64,000 nt of DNA from Geomonas oryzisoli (GTDB taxonomy: Bacteria > Desulfobacterota > Desulfuromonadia > Geobacterales > Geobacteraceae), in contig NZ_CP076723.1 in NCBI RefSeq assembly GCF_018986915.1, positions 1,087,501-1,151,500 on the forward strand. The letters run 5' to 3'. Shown one piece after another: positions 31,342 through 39,060 of this stretch; the first letter of the stretch is position 1; the number at the start of each line of letters is the position of its first letter. The position numbers and the translations under genes are program-made. Under the pieces are notes generated by a model that worked only from the letters and a program-made list of their open reading frames with translations, made no database searches and was not told the origin of the DNA.

Positions 31342-32637
31342 ATGACTGAAGACGAAAGGCTGGTTCAAAGGGCATTTGCGGTCTTGGCGCCTCCGGCGCA
31401 TCACTACTACCCGATCACCATCGCCCACGGCAAGGGGACCGAGGTGGTATCCAGGGATGGTCGGCGTTTCCTCGATTTCTCCTCCGGTCTGGCCGTGCTC
31501 AACCTGGGGCATAACCACCCGAAGGTGATGCAGGCGGTTCACGAGCAAGCGGACCGCTATCTCCATGCCGGCGGCATCTACTACAGCGAAGCCACCATCC
31601 TGGCGGCGGAGGAGCTCGTCTCGGTCACGCCCGACGGACTGGACATGCTCTTTTTCGGCAACTCCGGCGCCGAGGCGGTCGAAGGCGCCCTAAAGGCGGC
31701 GCGCTACACCAGCGGCCGCCAAGCCATCATCGCGTGCACCGGGGGCTTCCACGGCCGCACCATGGGCGCCCTCTCCCTCACCAGCAGTTCCTCTGCCTAC
31801 CGCCGGCGCTACCATCCGCTGGTTCCCTCCGTCTACCACGTCAGCTATCCCGCCTGCTTCATCTGCTCCTGCGGGATGAACGCCGAAGCATGCGGGGGGA
31901 AATGCCTCGAGGAGCTCGACCGCCTCTTCCAACGCCAGATCCCACCCGAGGAGGTCGCTGCCATCGTCGTGGAGCCGTTTCTGGGGGAAGGTGGCTATTA
32001 TCCGGCCCCGAAGACCTACCTGAAGGGGCTGCGCAAGATCTGCGACGAGTACGGCATCCTGCTCATCTTCGACGAGGTGCAGTCCGGGATCGGCCGGACC
32101 GGGAAGTGGTTTTGCTGCGAACATGCCGGCGTGAAGCCGGACATCCTGGTGACTGCCAAGGCGCTTGCCTCGGGTCTGCCTCTGGGGGCGGTGGTCGCTT
32201 CCCAAGCGCTCATGAAGAGATGGGACTCCCCCTCCCACGGCTCGACGTTCGGCGGGAACCCCGTCTCCTGCGCTGCCGCCTTGGCGACACTGCGGGTGAT
32301 CAAGGAAGAGGGGCTTCTGGATCGCGCCTGTGTCGCCGGCGCCAGGATGGTTTCCTATCTGCAGGAAGTCGCCATGCACAACCCGAGCATCGGCGAGGTC
32401 AGGGGCATGGGATGCATGATCGGGGTGGAGTTCGTGGACGAGGCGGGCGCCGCCGACGGCAGGCTCTGTCAGAACATGATCGACGAGTGCCTGGCCAAGG
32501 GGGTGATCCTGATCGGCTGCGGTTTGAAGCGCAACGTGGTGCGGCTGATACCGCCTCTGAACGTGACCGACGCCGAACTTAAGGAGGCGCTGGGGATCTT
32601 TTCCGATGCGTTGATCGAGCTGACCAGGAGAAAGTAG
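31342..32637 (+). CDS. Class III aminotransferase (4-aminobutyrate/acetylornithine type)
   Basis: A 431-residue PLP enzyme of aminotransferase class III, which moves an omega-amino group to a 2-oxo acid. Visible signatures: DFSSGLAVLNLGHNHP, FFGNSGAEAVEGALKAAR, GGFHGRTMGALSLT, the class motif LLIFDEVQSGIGRTG, and the PLP-binding lysine in VTAKALASG (near residue 273), followed by STFGGNPVSCAA. A Cys-rich insertion with six cysteines lies at about residues 171-190 (CFICSCGMNAEACGGKC). The overall pattern is nearest to GabT-type enzymes, but acetylornithine or related substrates cannot be excluded. It stands alone. Confidence 0.88.
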   Translation: MTEDERLVQRAFAVLAPPAHHYYPITIAHGKGTEVVSRDGRRFLDFSSGLAVLNLGHNHPKVMQAVHEQADRYLHAGGIYYSEATILAAEELVSVTPDGLDMLFFGNSGAEAVEGALKAARYTSGRQAIIACTGGFHGRTMGALSLTSSSSAYRRRYHPLVPSVYHVSYPACFICSCGMNAEACGGKCLEELDRLFQRQIPPEEVAAIVVEPFLGEGGYYPAPKTYLKGLRKICDEYGILLIFDEVQSGIGRTGKWFCCEHAGVKPDILVTAKALASGLPLGAVVASQALMKRWDSPSHGSTFGGNPVSCAAALATLRVIKEEGLLDRACVAGARMVSYLQEVAMHNPSIGEVRGMGCMIGVEFVDEAGAADGRLCQNMIDECLAKGVILIGCGLKRNVVRLIPPLNVTDAELKEALGIFSDALIELTRRK

Positions 32638-32642
32638 GGGGA

Positions 32643-32671
32643 CCCGGCAGCGACTGGGGGGGGCTGCCGGG
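32643..32671. terminator. Hairpin between convergent genes, possible terminator
   Basis: CCCGGCAGC (32643-32651) pairs perfectly with GCTGCCGGG (32663-32671). There is no T-run in the right place on either strand, so termination is uncertain. Confidence 0.4.
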
Positions 32672-32688
32672 AAAATGGGGCGATCGGT

Positions 32689-33276
32689 TCAGGCGGGGGG
32701 AGCCGTGTCGGGCTCGCGGTACTTGTCCATGATCTCGAAGGCGCGCTTCACGCGGGAAACGACGCGGATGGTCATGACCGGTTTGGCGATGAAGTCGTGG
32801 AACCCGGCCTTGAGCGCGCGGTGCTCCTCCTCGGGGGAAGCCTTGGAGGTGAGTAGGATCATAGGCGTTCCGGCACTGGCGGGGTTGGCCTTGATGGCGC
32901 GCATGAGCGCGTAGCCGTCCATCCTCGGGGAGGTTGCGTCGCACAGGATCAGGTCGGGCTTCTGCGAGAAAGCGATCTTCAGCCCCTCAACCCCGTCGCG
33001 AGCGATGAAAACCTGGTACCCCTCCTTTTTGAGGGCTCCTTCCACGTCGCAGTTCATGGCTGCCGGGTCATCCACCAGCAGGACCTTCATCTCCGCCAAC
33101 GCCTGGGCCTGCTGCCCCAGCGCCTCACGCAGTTCCTCTGCGGTAATAACTCCCATTTCCAGGAGCACTTCACCAAGCCTCAGGCCGCATCCCTGCTGCC
33201 GCGCCAGGGCCCGATCCAGTGTCTTTACCGTTATGATGCCGGATTGAACCAGCAACTGTCCCAAGGGTATCTTCAT
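32689..33276 (-). CDS. Response regulator with MshEN-like N-terminal domain
   Basis: A 195-residue protein. Residues 5-28 and 33-56 are two copies of a pattern like that of MshEN domains (LGQLLVQSGIITVKTLDRAL and RLGEVLLEMGVITAEELREA), which bind c-di-GMP in type II secretion and pilus ATPases. Residues 64-185 are a receiver domain with acidic pair Asp69-Asp70, phospho-acceptor Asp113 (LILCDATSP), Thr143 and Lys165. There is no DNA-binding or enzyme output. It may join c-di-GMP and phosphorylation signals. It lies downstream of the ammonium transporter but behind that gene's terminator, so it is likely transcribed separately. The ribosome-binding site is weak. Confidence 0.8.
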   Translation of the reverse strand: MKIPLGQLLVQSGIITVKTLDRALARQQGCGLRLGEVLLEMGVITAEELREALGQQAQALAEMKVLLVDDPAAMNCDVEGALKKEGYQVFIARDGVEGLKIAFSQKPDLILCDATSPRMDGYALMRAIKANPASAGTPMILLTSKASPEEEHRALKAGFHDFIAKPVMTIRVVSRVKRAFEIMDKYREPDTAPPA

Positions 33277-33349
33277 GATAAGGTACGCCTTTTAGGGTAA
33301 TGAGAAATAATTAACATCGCAAATAATACATTCTTCTCGTAAAAATACA

Positions 33350-33383
33350 AAACAAAAAAAAAGAGGCCCCGATTGGGGCCTCT
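33350..33383 (-). terminator. Rho-independent terminator after the ammonium transporter gene
   Basis: AGAGGCCCC (33362-33370) pairs with GGGGCCTCT (33375-33383) around GATT. On the minus strand the stem is followed by a run of nine or more T. Confidence 0.92.
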
Positions 33384-33407
33384 GCGTTGCTGGAGGTTGG
33401 TGCCGGG

Positions 33408-34628
33408 CTAGCGGATGTGGTCTTCCGGGTAGGCGCCGATGCTGTGGATGGAGAGGTCGGCACCGGCGAACTCTTCTTCCTGGCTCAGCCTGATGCCAAC
33501 CGTCTTGGCGAGCACGCCGTAGACGATGAAACCGTTGATCAGGGCAAAGACGATGGCGGAGAGCGAACCTAAAAGCTGCGAGACGAAGGTGATGCCCCCC
33601 AACCCGCCCAGGGCCTCGTGCCCGAAGATGCCGGCGGCGATGCCCCCCCAGGAGCCGATGATGCCATGCAGCGGCCAGACGCCCAGAACGTCGTCGATCT
33701 TCAGTTTTTCCTGCTCGATGTGGAAGCCGTATACGAAGATCACCGAGGCGATGGCGCCGGTGACGAAGGCGAAGAGCGGGTGCATGATGTCGGAGCCGGC
33801 GCAGACGGCGATGAGACCGGCCAGCGCGCCGTTGTGGACGAAGCCCGGGTCGTTCTTGCCGGCGATGAGGGCCGCCAGCACCCCGCCCACCATAGCCATC
33901 AGCGAGTTGACCGCGACGATGCCGGAGATCTTGTCCAGGTGACCGGCGCTCATGACGTTGAAGCCGAACCAGCCTACCGCCAGGATCCAGGACCCCAAGG
34001 CCAGGAAGGGGATGTTGCTGATCGGGATCGGGTGCGACTTGCCCTTGATGTAGCGCCCCATGCGCGGCCCGAGGATCAGGACCGCGGGAAGGGCCAGCCA
34101 GCCGCCGATGGAGTGCACCACCACGGAACCGGCGTAGTCATGGAACTCGGCCCCGCCGAACTGCTTGAAGAGCCCCTGCAGCGAGGAGCAGTTCTGCCCC
34201 CAGATCAGGGATTCGAAGAGAGGGTAGGTGAGGCCGGCGAAGATGGCGCCGGCGATTACCTGCGGCCAGAACTTGGCGCGCTCGGCGATGCCGCCGGAGA
34301 TGATGGCCGGGATGCAGGCCGCGAAGCAGAGCAGGAAGAAGTAGTGGGTGATGTCGTAGCCCTGGTTCGGCCCCAGGAGCTCCTTCACCGGCTTCAGGAA
34401 GCTGATGCCGTAGGCGATGGGGAAGCCGATCAGGAAGTAGACCACGGTGGATACGGACCAGTCGGTCAGGATCTTCACGAAGGCGTTCACCTGGTTCTTC
34501 CGACGCACCGTTCCCACTTCGAGAAAGGCGAATCCGGCGTGCATGGCGAATACCATGACTGCCCCGAGCATCAGGAAAAGTACATCGCTGCTGTTGGCAA
34601 GTGTCGTCATCGTTGACATCCCGTTCAT
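33408..34628 (-). CDS. amt: Ammonium transporter (Amt family)
   Basis: A 406-residue inner-membrane channel with about eleven membrane segments. The twin pore histidines are in DYAGSVVVHSIGG (near residue 165) and VWPLHGIIGSWGG (near 318). Other Amt signatures are AFLEVGTVRRKN and ISGGIAERAKF. The C-terminal tail is short and acidic. It may not have an immediate PII partner: no glnB or glnK lies on either side in this window, which is unusual because the pair is normally adjacent. The ATG follows GGAGGTAGC. A sigma54 promoter lies upstream, consistent with nitrogen control. Confidence 0.95.
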   Translation of the reverse strand: MNGMSTMTTLANSSDVLFLMLGAVMVFAMHAGFAFLEVGTVRRKNQVNAFVKILTDWSVSTVVYFLIGFPIAYGISFLKPVKELLGPNQGYDITHYFFLLCFAACIPAIISGGIAERAKFWPQVIAGAIFAGLTYPLFESLIWGQNCSSLQGLFKQFGGAEFHDYAGSVVVHSIGGWLALPAVLILGPRMGRYIKGKSHPIPISNIPFLALGSWILAVGWFGFNVMSAGHLDKISGIVAVNSLMAMVGGVLAALIAGKNDPGFVHNGALAGLIAVCAGSDIMHPLFAFVTGAIASVIFVYGFHIEQEKLKIDDVLGVWPLHGIIGSWGGIAAGIFGHEALGGLGGITFVSQLLGSLSAIVFALINGFIVYGVLAKTVGIRLSQEEEFAGADLSIHSIGAYPEDHIR

Positions 34629-34680
34629 TTGCTACCTCCGTTGGTATCTCGCTCCCCGTCGTTGGAGAACACCACGCACT

Positions 34681-34696
34681 AGCAAGCACTCTGCCA
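34681..34696 (-). promoter_or_regulatory. Sigma54 promoter of the ammonium transporter
   Basis: On the minus strand TGGCAGA-N4-TTGCT matches the -24/-12 consensus with correct GG-GC spacing, 53 bases before the start codon. NtrC-type control of amt genes is well known. Confidence 0.75.
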
Positions 34697-34809
34697 AGCC
34701 GTTATCCCCTTGAAATCACGTGGTAGCCGTTGTGGGGCTAATGAGAGGATGACGGAGAATTGCCTGGAAAACAGGCAGCGATGCTTAAGGCGTGGGCAGG
34801 ATTTAAAGG

Positions 34810-34838
34810 TTGACCTGTAAACGGCCAGCAGGTAAATT
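34810..34838 (+). promoter_or_regulatory. Sigma70 promoter of the AcuC-type cluster
   Basis: TTGACC (34810-34815) and TAAATT (34833-34838) are spaced by 17 bases. Transcription would begin near 34845, just before the ribosome-binding site GGAGGT at 34855. Confidence 0.6.
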
Positions 34839-34866
34839 TGTGCAGAATTTCGCCGGAGGTGGCCCG

Positions 34867-36024
34867 TTGCTGCGCAAGACCGCACTCATCGCCTGTACCG
34901 ACCTGTCCGGGTACTGCTACGGCGAACAGCACCCGTTCAAGGTGCAGCGTTACCGGCTGGCGCGCGACCTGATGGACGCCTACGGCCTGCTTGACCTGCC
35001 CGCCATGACCCAGGTGCGTCCTCGCCCGGTGAGCGAACCGCAGCTGTTGAGCGCCCACTCTGCCGAGTACCTGGATCGGCTGCGGGAGTTCAGCGCGGCC
35101 GGCGAGCCCAGGGCCGACTTCCGCTACGGGCTGGGCGACGTGGAGAATCCCGTCTTCCCCGGCGTTTACGACTGGGCCTGTCTGGGGGTCTCCGGTACCC
35201 TGGAGGCGGCGCGGCTGGTATCCGAGGAAGGGTATGCCGCCGCCTTCAACCCCTTGGGCGGCTACCACCACGCCCAGGCGGGGCGGGCCTCGGGCTTCTC
35301 CTACCTAAACGATGCCGTGGTCGCCATCAACCACCTGCTTGAGCAGGGAAAGACGGTGGTCTACCTCGACCTGGACGCCCACCACGGCGACGGCGTGCAG
35401 AACGCCTTCTACGCCGACGACCGGGTGCTCACCATCTCCATGCACGAGAGCGGGGTCTACTTCTTCCCGGGGACCGGATTCGAGAACGAGACCGGGGAAG
35501 GGGCGGGGCGGGGTTACTCGGTGAACCTTCCCCTTTTGGCCCACACCGACGACGCTTTATTCATGAAGGCCTTCGATGAGGTGGCGTTCCCCCTGATCGC
35601 GGCCTTCGACCCGGACGTCCTCTTCACCCAGCTCGGCGCCGATACCTTCAGGACCGACCCCCTCACGCGTCTCGAGGTGACCACCCACGCCTACTCCTAT
35701 ATCATGAGGAAGTTGCGGGCCCTGGAGATCCCCTGGGTAGCGGTGGGGGGAGGGGGGTACGACCAGATGAACGTGGCGCGCGCCTGGACCATCGCCTGGG
35801 GCATCATGAACGACCGTGAGCTTGCGCCGCGGCTCCCCGCCCGGTTCGTGGAGCTGATCGCCAAGCTTGGCTACCCACACCGGATGCTCCTCGACGCCAT
35901 GCACTGGGCGGAAGAGGACGACCGCAACCGGGCGCTCGACGCGGTGGAGAAAAGCATCGCCTACGTGCGCGACCACATCTTCCCGGTCCTGATCGGCGAC
36001 TATGGCATACGAAACCGGACATGA
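34867..36024 (+). CDS. Histone deacetylase/AcuC family protein
   Basis: A 385-residue zinc-dependent deacetylase of the arginase-deacetylase fold, nearest to AcuC, which in Bacillus deacetylates acetyl-CoA synthetase. The charge-relay histidines are in GGYHHAQAG, the metal ligands in YLDLDAHHGDGVQ and TQLGADTFRTDPL, and the catalytic tyrosine region in GGGGYDQMNVARAW. The start is set at a TTG six bases after GGAGGT; the frame stays open upstream, but those starts would lie at or before the predicted transcription start. The next gene overlaps its end by 23 bases, so it is coupled to two proteins of unknown function. Confidence 0.85.
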   Translation: MLRKTALIACTDLSGYCYGEQHPFKVQRYRLARDLMDAYGLLDLPAMTQVRPRPVSEPQLLSAHSAEYLDRLREFSAAGEPRADFRYGLGDVENPVFPGVYDWACLGVSGTLEAARLVSEEGYAAAFNPLGGYHHAQAGRASGFSYLNDAVVAINHLLEQGKTVVYLDLDAHHGDGVQNAFYADDRVLTISMHESGVYFFPGTGFENETGEGAGRGYSVNLPLLAHTDDALFMKAFDEVAFPLIAAFDPDVLFTQLGADTFRTDPLTRLEVTTHAYSYIMRKLRALEIPWVAVGGGGYDQMNVARAWTIAWGIMNDRELAPRLPARFVELIAKLGYPHRMLLDAMHWAEEDDRNRALDAVEKSIAYVRDHIFPVLIGDYGIRNRT

Positions 36025-36805
36025 GGCACTGAGGGACAGCGGGGGGAGGCAGCTCTTCTCCCTGTACGACATCAACCGGTTGCCTGCCGCGGAGAAGGAG
36101 GCGATCTACGGCAGACTTCTGCCCGGCCGCCTGCTGGAGCTGGTCCGGGACCGGGGCAGCATCGAGGTGATCGCGCCGCAGGGGCTTCGCTTCCTGCGCC
36201 TGGTGGTCCGCCGCGCTCCCGAGGACCGCGACCCGGTGTTCTTCCTGGAGCTGTGCGACACGCATCACGGCCAGATGGAGCTCTCCTTCTGCACCATCGC
36301 GGACCCGGCCGCACCCCGGTTCGACGTCGACCTCGACGAGCACGGCAAAAACAACGTCTTCGCGTCCCTTGGGCGCAACCTGGCGGAAGAGGAGCGCGCC
36401 ATGGAGGCCGGGCTCTTCCCGAACCAGACCCGGCGGGGACTCAGGATGTTCGGGGAGTTTCTGCCGCTTCTGGAGCAGTTCACCGCGGCCCTGGGCATGC
36501 AGCTCATCGTCGGGGAGCCCTTAACCTACGACAATGCGATCCGCTACGAGAAGTACGGGTTCGACTACACGGTAGGCAAGAGGCTGATGCAGGAGATCGA
36601 CGCCGGCTTTGCCCCGGGCGGCGTCTTGTACCGCAGGTTGGACGGTTCCACCCCCTTCCGGCGGCCCGGGATGGAGAAAAGCGTGCAGGGGCGCAGTTGG
36701 GCCATCCACGACGGCATACTCGACGAGCCCTGGGACGAGGTGCGCATCTACAAGACCATCGGCGTGCACGCCGGTGTCAACACGTTCCCGGGACGGGAGC
36801 GTTAG
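36002..36805 (+). CDS. Protein of unknown function coupled to the AcuC-type deacetylase
   Basis: A 267-residue soluble protein that I do not recognise. It has no signal peptide, no membrane segment and no cysteine cluster. It opens with a helical part (YDINRLPAAEKEAIYGRLLP), then a beta-rich part with FLELCDTHHGQMELSF and FDVDLDEHGKNN, a helical part ERAMEAGLFPNQTRRGLRMF, and a final region with YEKYGFDYTVGKRLMQEID and IHDGILDEPWDEVRIYKTIG. Several His, Asp and Glu residues could bind a metal or act in catalysis, but no known site is evident. It overlaps the deacetylase gene by 23 bases and precedes the TPR-like gene by 20 bases. Confidence 0.75.
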   Translation: MAYETGHEALRDSGGRQLFSLYDINRLPAAEKEAIYGRLLPGRLLELVRDRGSIEVIAPQGLRFLRLVVRRAPEDRDPVFFLELCDTHHGQMELSFCTIADPAAPRFDVDLDEHGKNNVFASLGRNLAEEERAMEAGLFPNQTRRGLRMFGEFLPLLEQFTAALGMQLIVGEPLTYDNAIRYEKYGFDYTVGKRLMQEIDAGFAPGGVLYRRLDGSTPFRRPGMEKSVQGRSWAIHDGILDEPWDEVRIYKTIGVHAGVNTFPGRER

Positions 36806-36825
36806 CGGAAAAAGGAGTGCGTTGC

Positions 36826-37770
36826 ATGGAAAGAGATATGACCCCTCTCACAGGTATCAGTTACTATCGCCCCCCACAAGGGACCGAGGTGAGCGGGCTG
36901 GACGGCAAGGTCGTCTTCACTGTGGGGCCGGAGCCGATCCCGCTGCTGGACGAAGACTACAAGGCCCTCGATGGGCAGGTTCCCGGCTATGACGTCGTGG
37001 GGCGCGGCGTGTACCAGGCGCTACGCCAGGATCCCGGCTGCCGCTACTGCGAGCTCTACGCGGAGATGCTCAAGGGATACCCGCACTACGTCTCCGAACT
37101 GGCCAGCCACATCCTGATGCTCGGGGAGAAGGACGTCGAGGTCCCCTACCTGGAGCGGCGCGTGAAGCTGTTGCGCATCTTCGCCCTGATGGAGCCGGAG
37201 AACGCGCACTTCCCGCTGGAGATCGGGGCCACCCTTTTGGAGCAGGCCTGTCGCTTCTCGGCGCTGCACCTCTCCACGGTCACCCTGTTCAAGGCGGAAG
37301 GGTACCTGGAGCGCGCCCGTGAGCTGGGAGGCGACCAGCCGCGCTGCCTCACCACCCTGGCCGAGGTCTCGTTTCTTTTGGGCAAGTACGACAAGGCGGC
37401 CTCGCTCTGGAGCCTGTTGTTGCCGCAGGTCGAGGCAGCCGCGCAGGCCGAGCTGAGGGCGCGCCTGGAGCGGATCGAGCGGGGCGAGGTGCCCCGGGTG
37501 CCGGCGGTGGACTACCTGGAAGCGATCGCCGGCGCCATGGCCCTGCGCGAGGACGGCGGCTACCAGGAGGCGACCGCGATCCTCAACGACGTCATGGCCG
37601 ACGCCTGGTTTGCGCTCGAGTTTCCCATGGCCGAGATCCCGTACCTGCTGGCGCTGTGCTGCAAGGATCTCGGCGCCGCCGGGGACGCGCGTTTTTACCT
37701 GCGTCAGGCCTTGAAGATCAACCCGGATTTTGAAGAGGCCAAGACCACGCTGCAGCAACTGGAACAGTAG
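36826..37770 (+). CDS. TPR-like helical repeat protein
   Basis: A 314-residue, largely helical protein. The last 180 residues look like degenerate tetratricopeptide repeats (LTTLAEVSFLLGKYDKAASL, ATAILNDVMADAWFALEF, then FYLRQALKINPDFEEAKTTL). The first 50 residues are not repetitive (VVFTVGPEPIPLLDEDYKAL). A CRYCELYAEM motif near residue 70 holds two cysteines. TPR proteins act as scaffolds, so it may join the deacetylase and the unknown protein encoded upstream. The ATG at 36826 follows AAAGGAG; a longer open frame upstream is only an overlap with the previous gene. Confidence 0.78.
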   Translation: MERDMTPLTGISYYRPPQGTEVSGLDGKVVFTVGPEPIPLLDEDYKALDGQVPGYDVVGRGVYQALRQDPGCRYCELYAEMLKGYPHYVSELASHILMLGEKDVEVPYLERRVKLLRIFALMEPENAHFPLEIGATLLEQACRFSALHLSTVTLFKAEGYLERARELGGDQPRCLTTLAEVSFLLGKYDKAASLWSLLLPQVEAAAQAELRARLERIERGEVPRVPAVDYLEAIAGAMALREDGGYQEATAILNDVMADAWFALEFPMAEIPYLLALCCKDLGAAGDARFYLRQALKINPDFEEAKTTLQQLEQ

Positions 37771-37778
37771 GAGGAACT

Positions 37779-37874
37779 ATGTTTGGATTCAGCCCGGCAG
37801 ATTGGATCTTCATCGCCGGCGTAATGGTGGTAATCTTCTTCTTCGTCGCCATAAGCGGCATGCGCAAACGGTAA
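37779..37874 (+). CDS. 31-residue single-span membrane peptide
   Basis: A very small gene with a clear AGGAGGA ribosome-binding site seven bases or fewer before its ATG, eight bases after the TPR gene stop. The product starts MFGFSPADW, has one hydrophobic span (IFIAGVMVVIFFFVAISGM) and ends in RKR, which would fix the C-terminus in the cytoplasm. It is too short for most gene finders. Tight spacing puts it in the AcuC-type cluster. The translation signals are convincing; the function is unknown. Confidence 0.65.
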   Translation: MFGFSPADWIFIAGVMVVIFFFVAISGMRKR

Positions 37875-37899
37875 TCGCGAAAAGCGGTTACGCTCCAGC

Positions 37900-37941
37900 T
37901 CTCCCCCTCCCTTGACGGGAGGGGGTTAGGGGGTGGGGGCA
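37900..37941. repeat. Dispersed C/G-rich palindromic repeat, family A
   Basis: CTCCCCCTCCCTTGACGGGA followed by GGGGGTTAGGGGGTGGGGGC. The core is almost identical to the copy at 326-363, including the TTGA loop. Confidence 0.75.
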
Positions 37942-37998
37942 CTGCAACATCCTAACCGGACAACAACGCATCCTGATACTGGTCTCAAGGAGGTTCTT

Positions 37999-38403
37999 AT
38001 GCAAGTTCCCGACATCAAAGAGATTCTGACCAAGTATCGTACCGTCGCCGTGGTGGGGCTCTCCCCCGACGCCGGCAAGCCCAGTCACGAGGTCGCCGCC
38101 TATCTCAAGCGGGCCGGCTACCGCATCATCCCGGTGAACCCCGCCGTGGACGAGGTGTTCGGCGAGAAGAGCTACCCGAGCCTCGCCGAGATACCCGAAG
38201 CGGTGGAGATCGTCGACGTGTTCCGCCGTTCCGAGTTCGTGCCCGAGATCGTGGAGCAGGCGATCGCCAAGGGGGCCAAGGTGATCTGGATGCAGGAAGG
38301 GGTGGTCCACGAGGACGCCGCGCGGCGCGCCCGCGAGGCCGGGCTCGAGGTGGTGATGGACCGCTGCATGTTGAAGGAACACGTAAAGTGGGTGAAACGT
38401 TGA
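37999..38403 (+). CDS. CoA-binding domain protein
   Basis: A 134-residue Rossmann-fold protein of the YccU/CoA-binding family. The N-terminal VAVVGLSPDAGKPSHEVAAY is the nucleotide/CoA-binding loop; GYRIIPVNP and VDVFRRSEFVPEIVEQA follow, then KVIWMQEGVVHEDAA and MDRCMLKEH. These proteins bind CoA or acyl-CoA; their exact role is poorly known. The ATG at 37999 has an AAGGAGG site at the right distance; a longer frame reaching into the repeat upstream was not used. Position just after the AcuC-type cluster is suggestive, since both deal with acyl groups, but a repeat lies between them. Confidence 0.88.
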   Translation: MQVPDIKEILTKYRTVAVVGLSPDAGKPSHEVAAYLKRAGYRIIPVNPAVDEVFGEKSYPSLAEIPEAVEIVDVFRRSEFVPEIVEQAIAKGAKVIWMQEGVVHEDAARRAREAGLEVVMDRCMLKEHVKWVKR

Positions 38404-38442
38404 TACTGCTGCATGTTGGTAGGAAAAACGGCGGGGTGCCCC

Positions 38443-38877
38443 ATGACCGTTGAAAACGGCAGGCGCCCCGCCTCGCTGTGGCCCCTGGTCCTGCTCACCT
38501 CTTTCTCGCTGCTGCTCTGTTTCTCCAGTTACGGCAACCCTTTTCCCTTCATGGGGACCCTCTACCAGGGAGGGGCCGCCGAACGCTTCGTCTTTGCCGA
38601 CAGCCTCATCTCGCTGTACCTGCTGATCGGGGTGCTCAAGCGGCAGCGGCTCACCGTCTGGCTTTTGATCGGCTACAACCTGTGCGACATCTTGAACGCC
38701 TGGGTCAACCTCGCCCTGATCCCCGCGGCCGAATACGCGCGCCTGGCGGGGGCTCCCGTCCCGGAAGGGGATCTGCTTTCCACGACGCTCCTCGCGACCA
38801 TCGCCCTGATCCTCATGAACATGTACATCTTCAGGATCAGGCGTGCATTCGACAATCCCTCCCCGTATCTTTTCTGA
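38443..38877 (+). CDS. Membrane protein of unknown function
   Basis: A 144-residue protein with about four hydrophobic segments (LWPLVLLTSFSLLLCFSSYG; RFVFADSLISLYLLIGVL; LTVWLLIGYNLCDILNAW; LLATIALILMNMYIFRIR). No conserved catalytic motif is visible. The start is set at the ATG at 38443, behind GCGGGGTG; an ATG ten codons upstream has no site. It lies 39 bases after the CoA-binding gene in the same direction. I do not recognise the family. Confidence 0.7.
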   Translation: MTVENGRRPASLWPLVLLTSFSLLLCFSSYGNPFPFMGTLYQGGAAERFVFADSLISLYLLIGVLKRQRLTVWLLIGYNLCDILNAWVNLALIPAAEYARLAGAPVPEGDLLSTTLLATIALILMNMYIFRIRRAFDNPSPYLF

Positions 38878-38933
38878 CTGTCACCGGTCCAGCCAAGATT
38901 GTGTAAACGTTAAGTGTCCTCAAATATTCCCCC

Positions 38934-38963
38934 TTGCCAGCGGCCTCACAACTCTGGTAGTAT
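38934..38963 (+). promoter_or_regulatory. Possible promoter of the cytochrome cluster
   Basis: TTGCCA (38934-38939) and TAGTAT (38958-38963) are spaced by 18 bases, about 100 bases before the ABC ATPase start. The match is moderate. Confidence 0.38.
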
Positions 38964-39060
38964 GTGCGCGCTTCTTTGCAACGGCAGATGGCAGAATTTA
39001 CTGGCAAAGCCGATAGTATCACGGCGGCCGGCGTGACACTTCGTTCTCAAAAGGATAGCG

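Noticed and set aside
38965-39060. Possible GEMM-type riboswitch before the cytochrome cluster (GGCAAAGCC)
   Set aside because: The flanking conserved blocks and the two-stem layout do not fit by eye. An Infernal search with the GEMM-I model would settle it; a significant hit would revive the idea.
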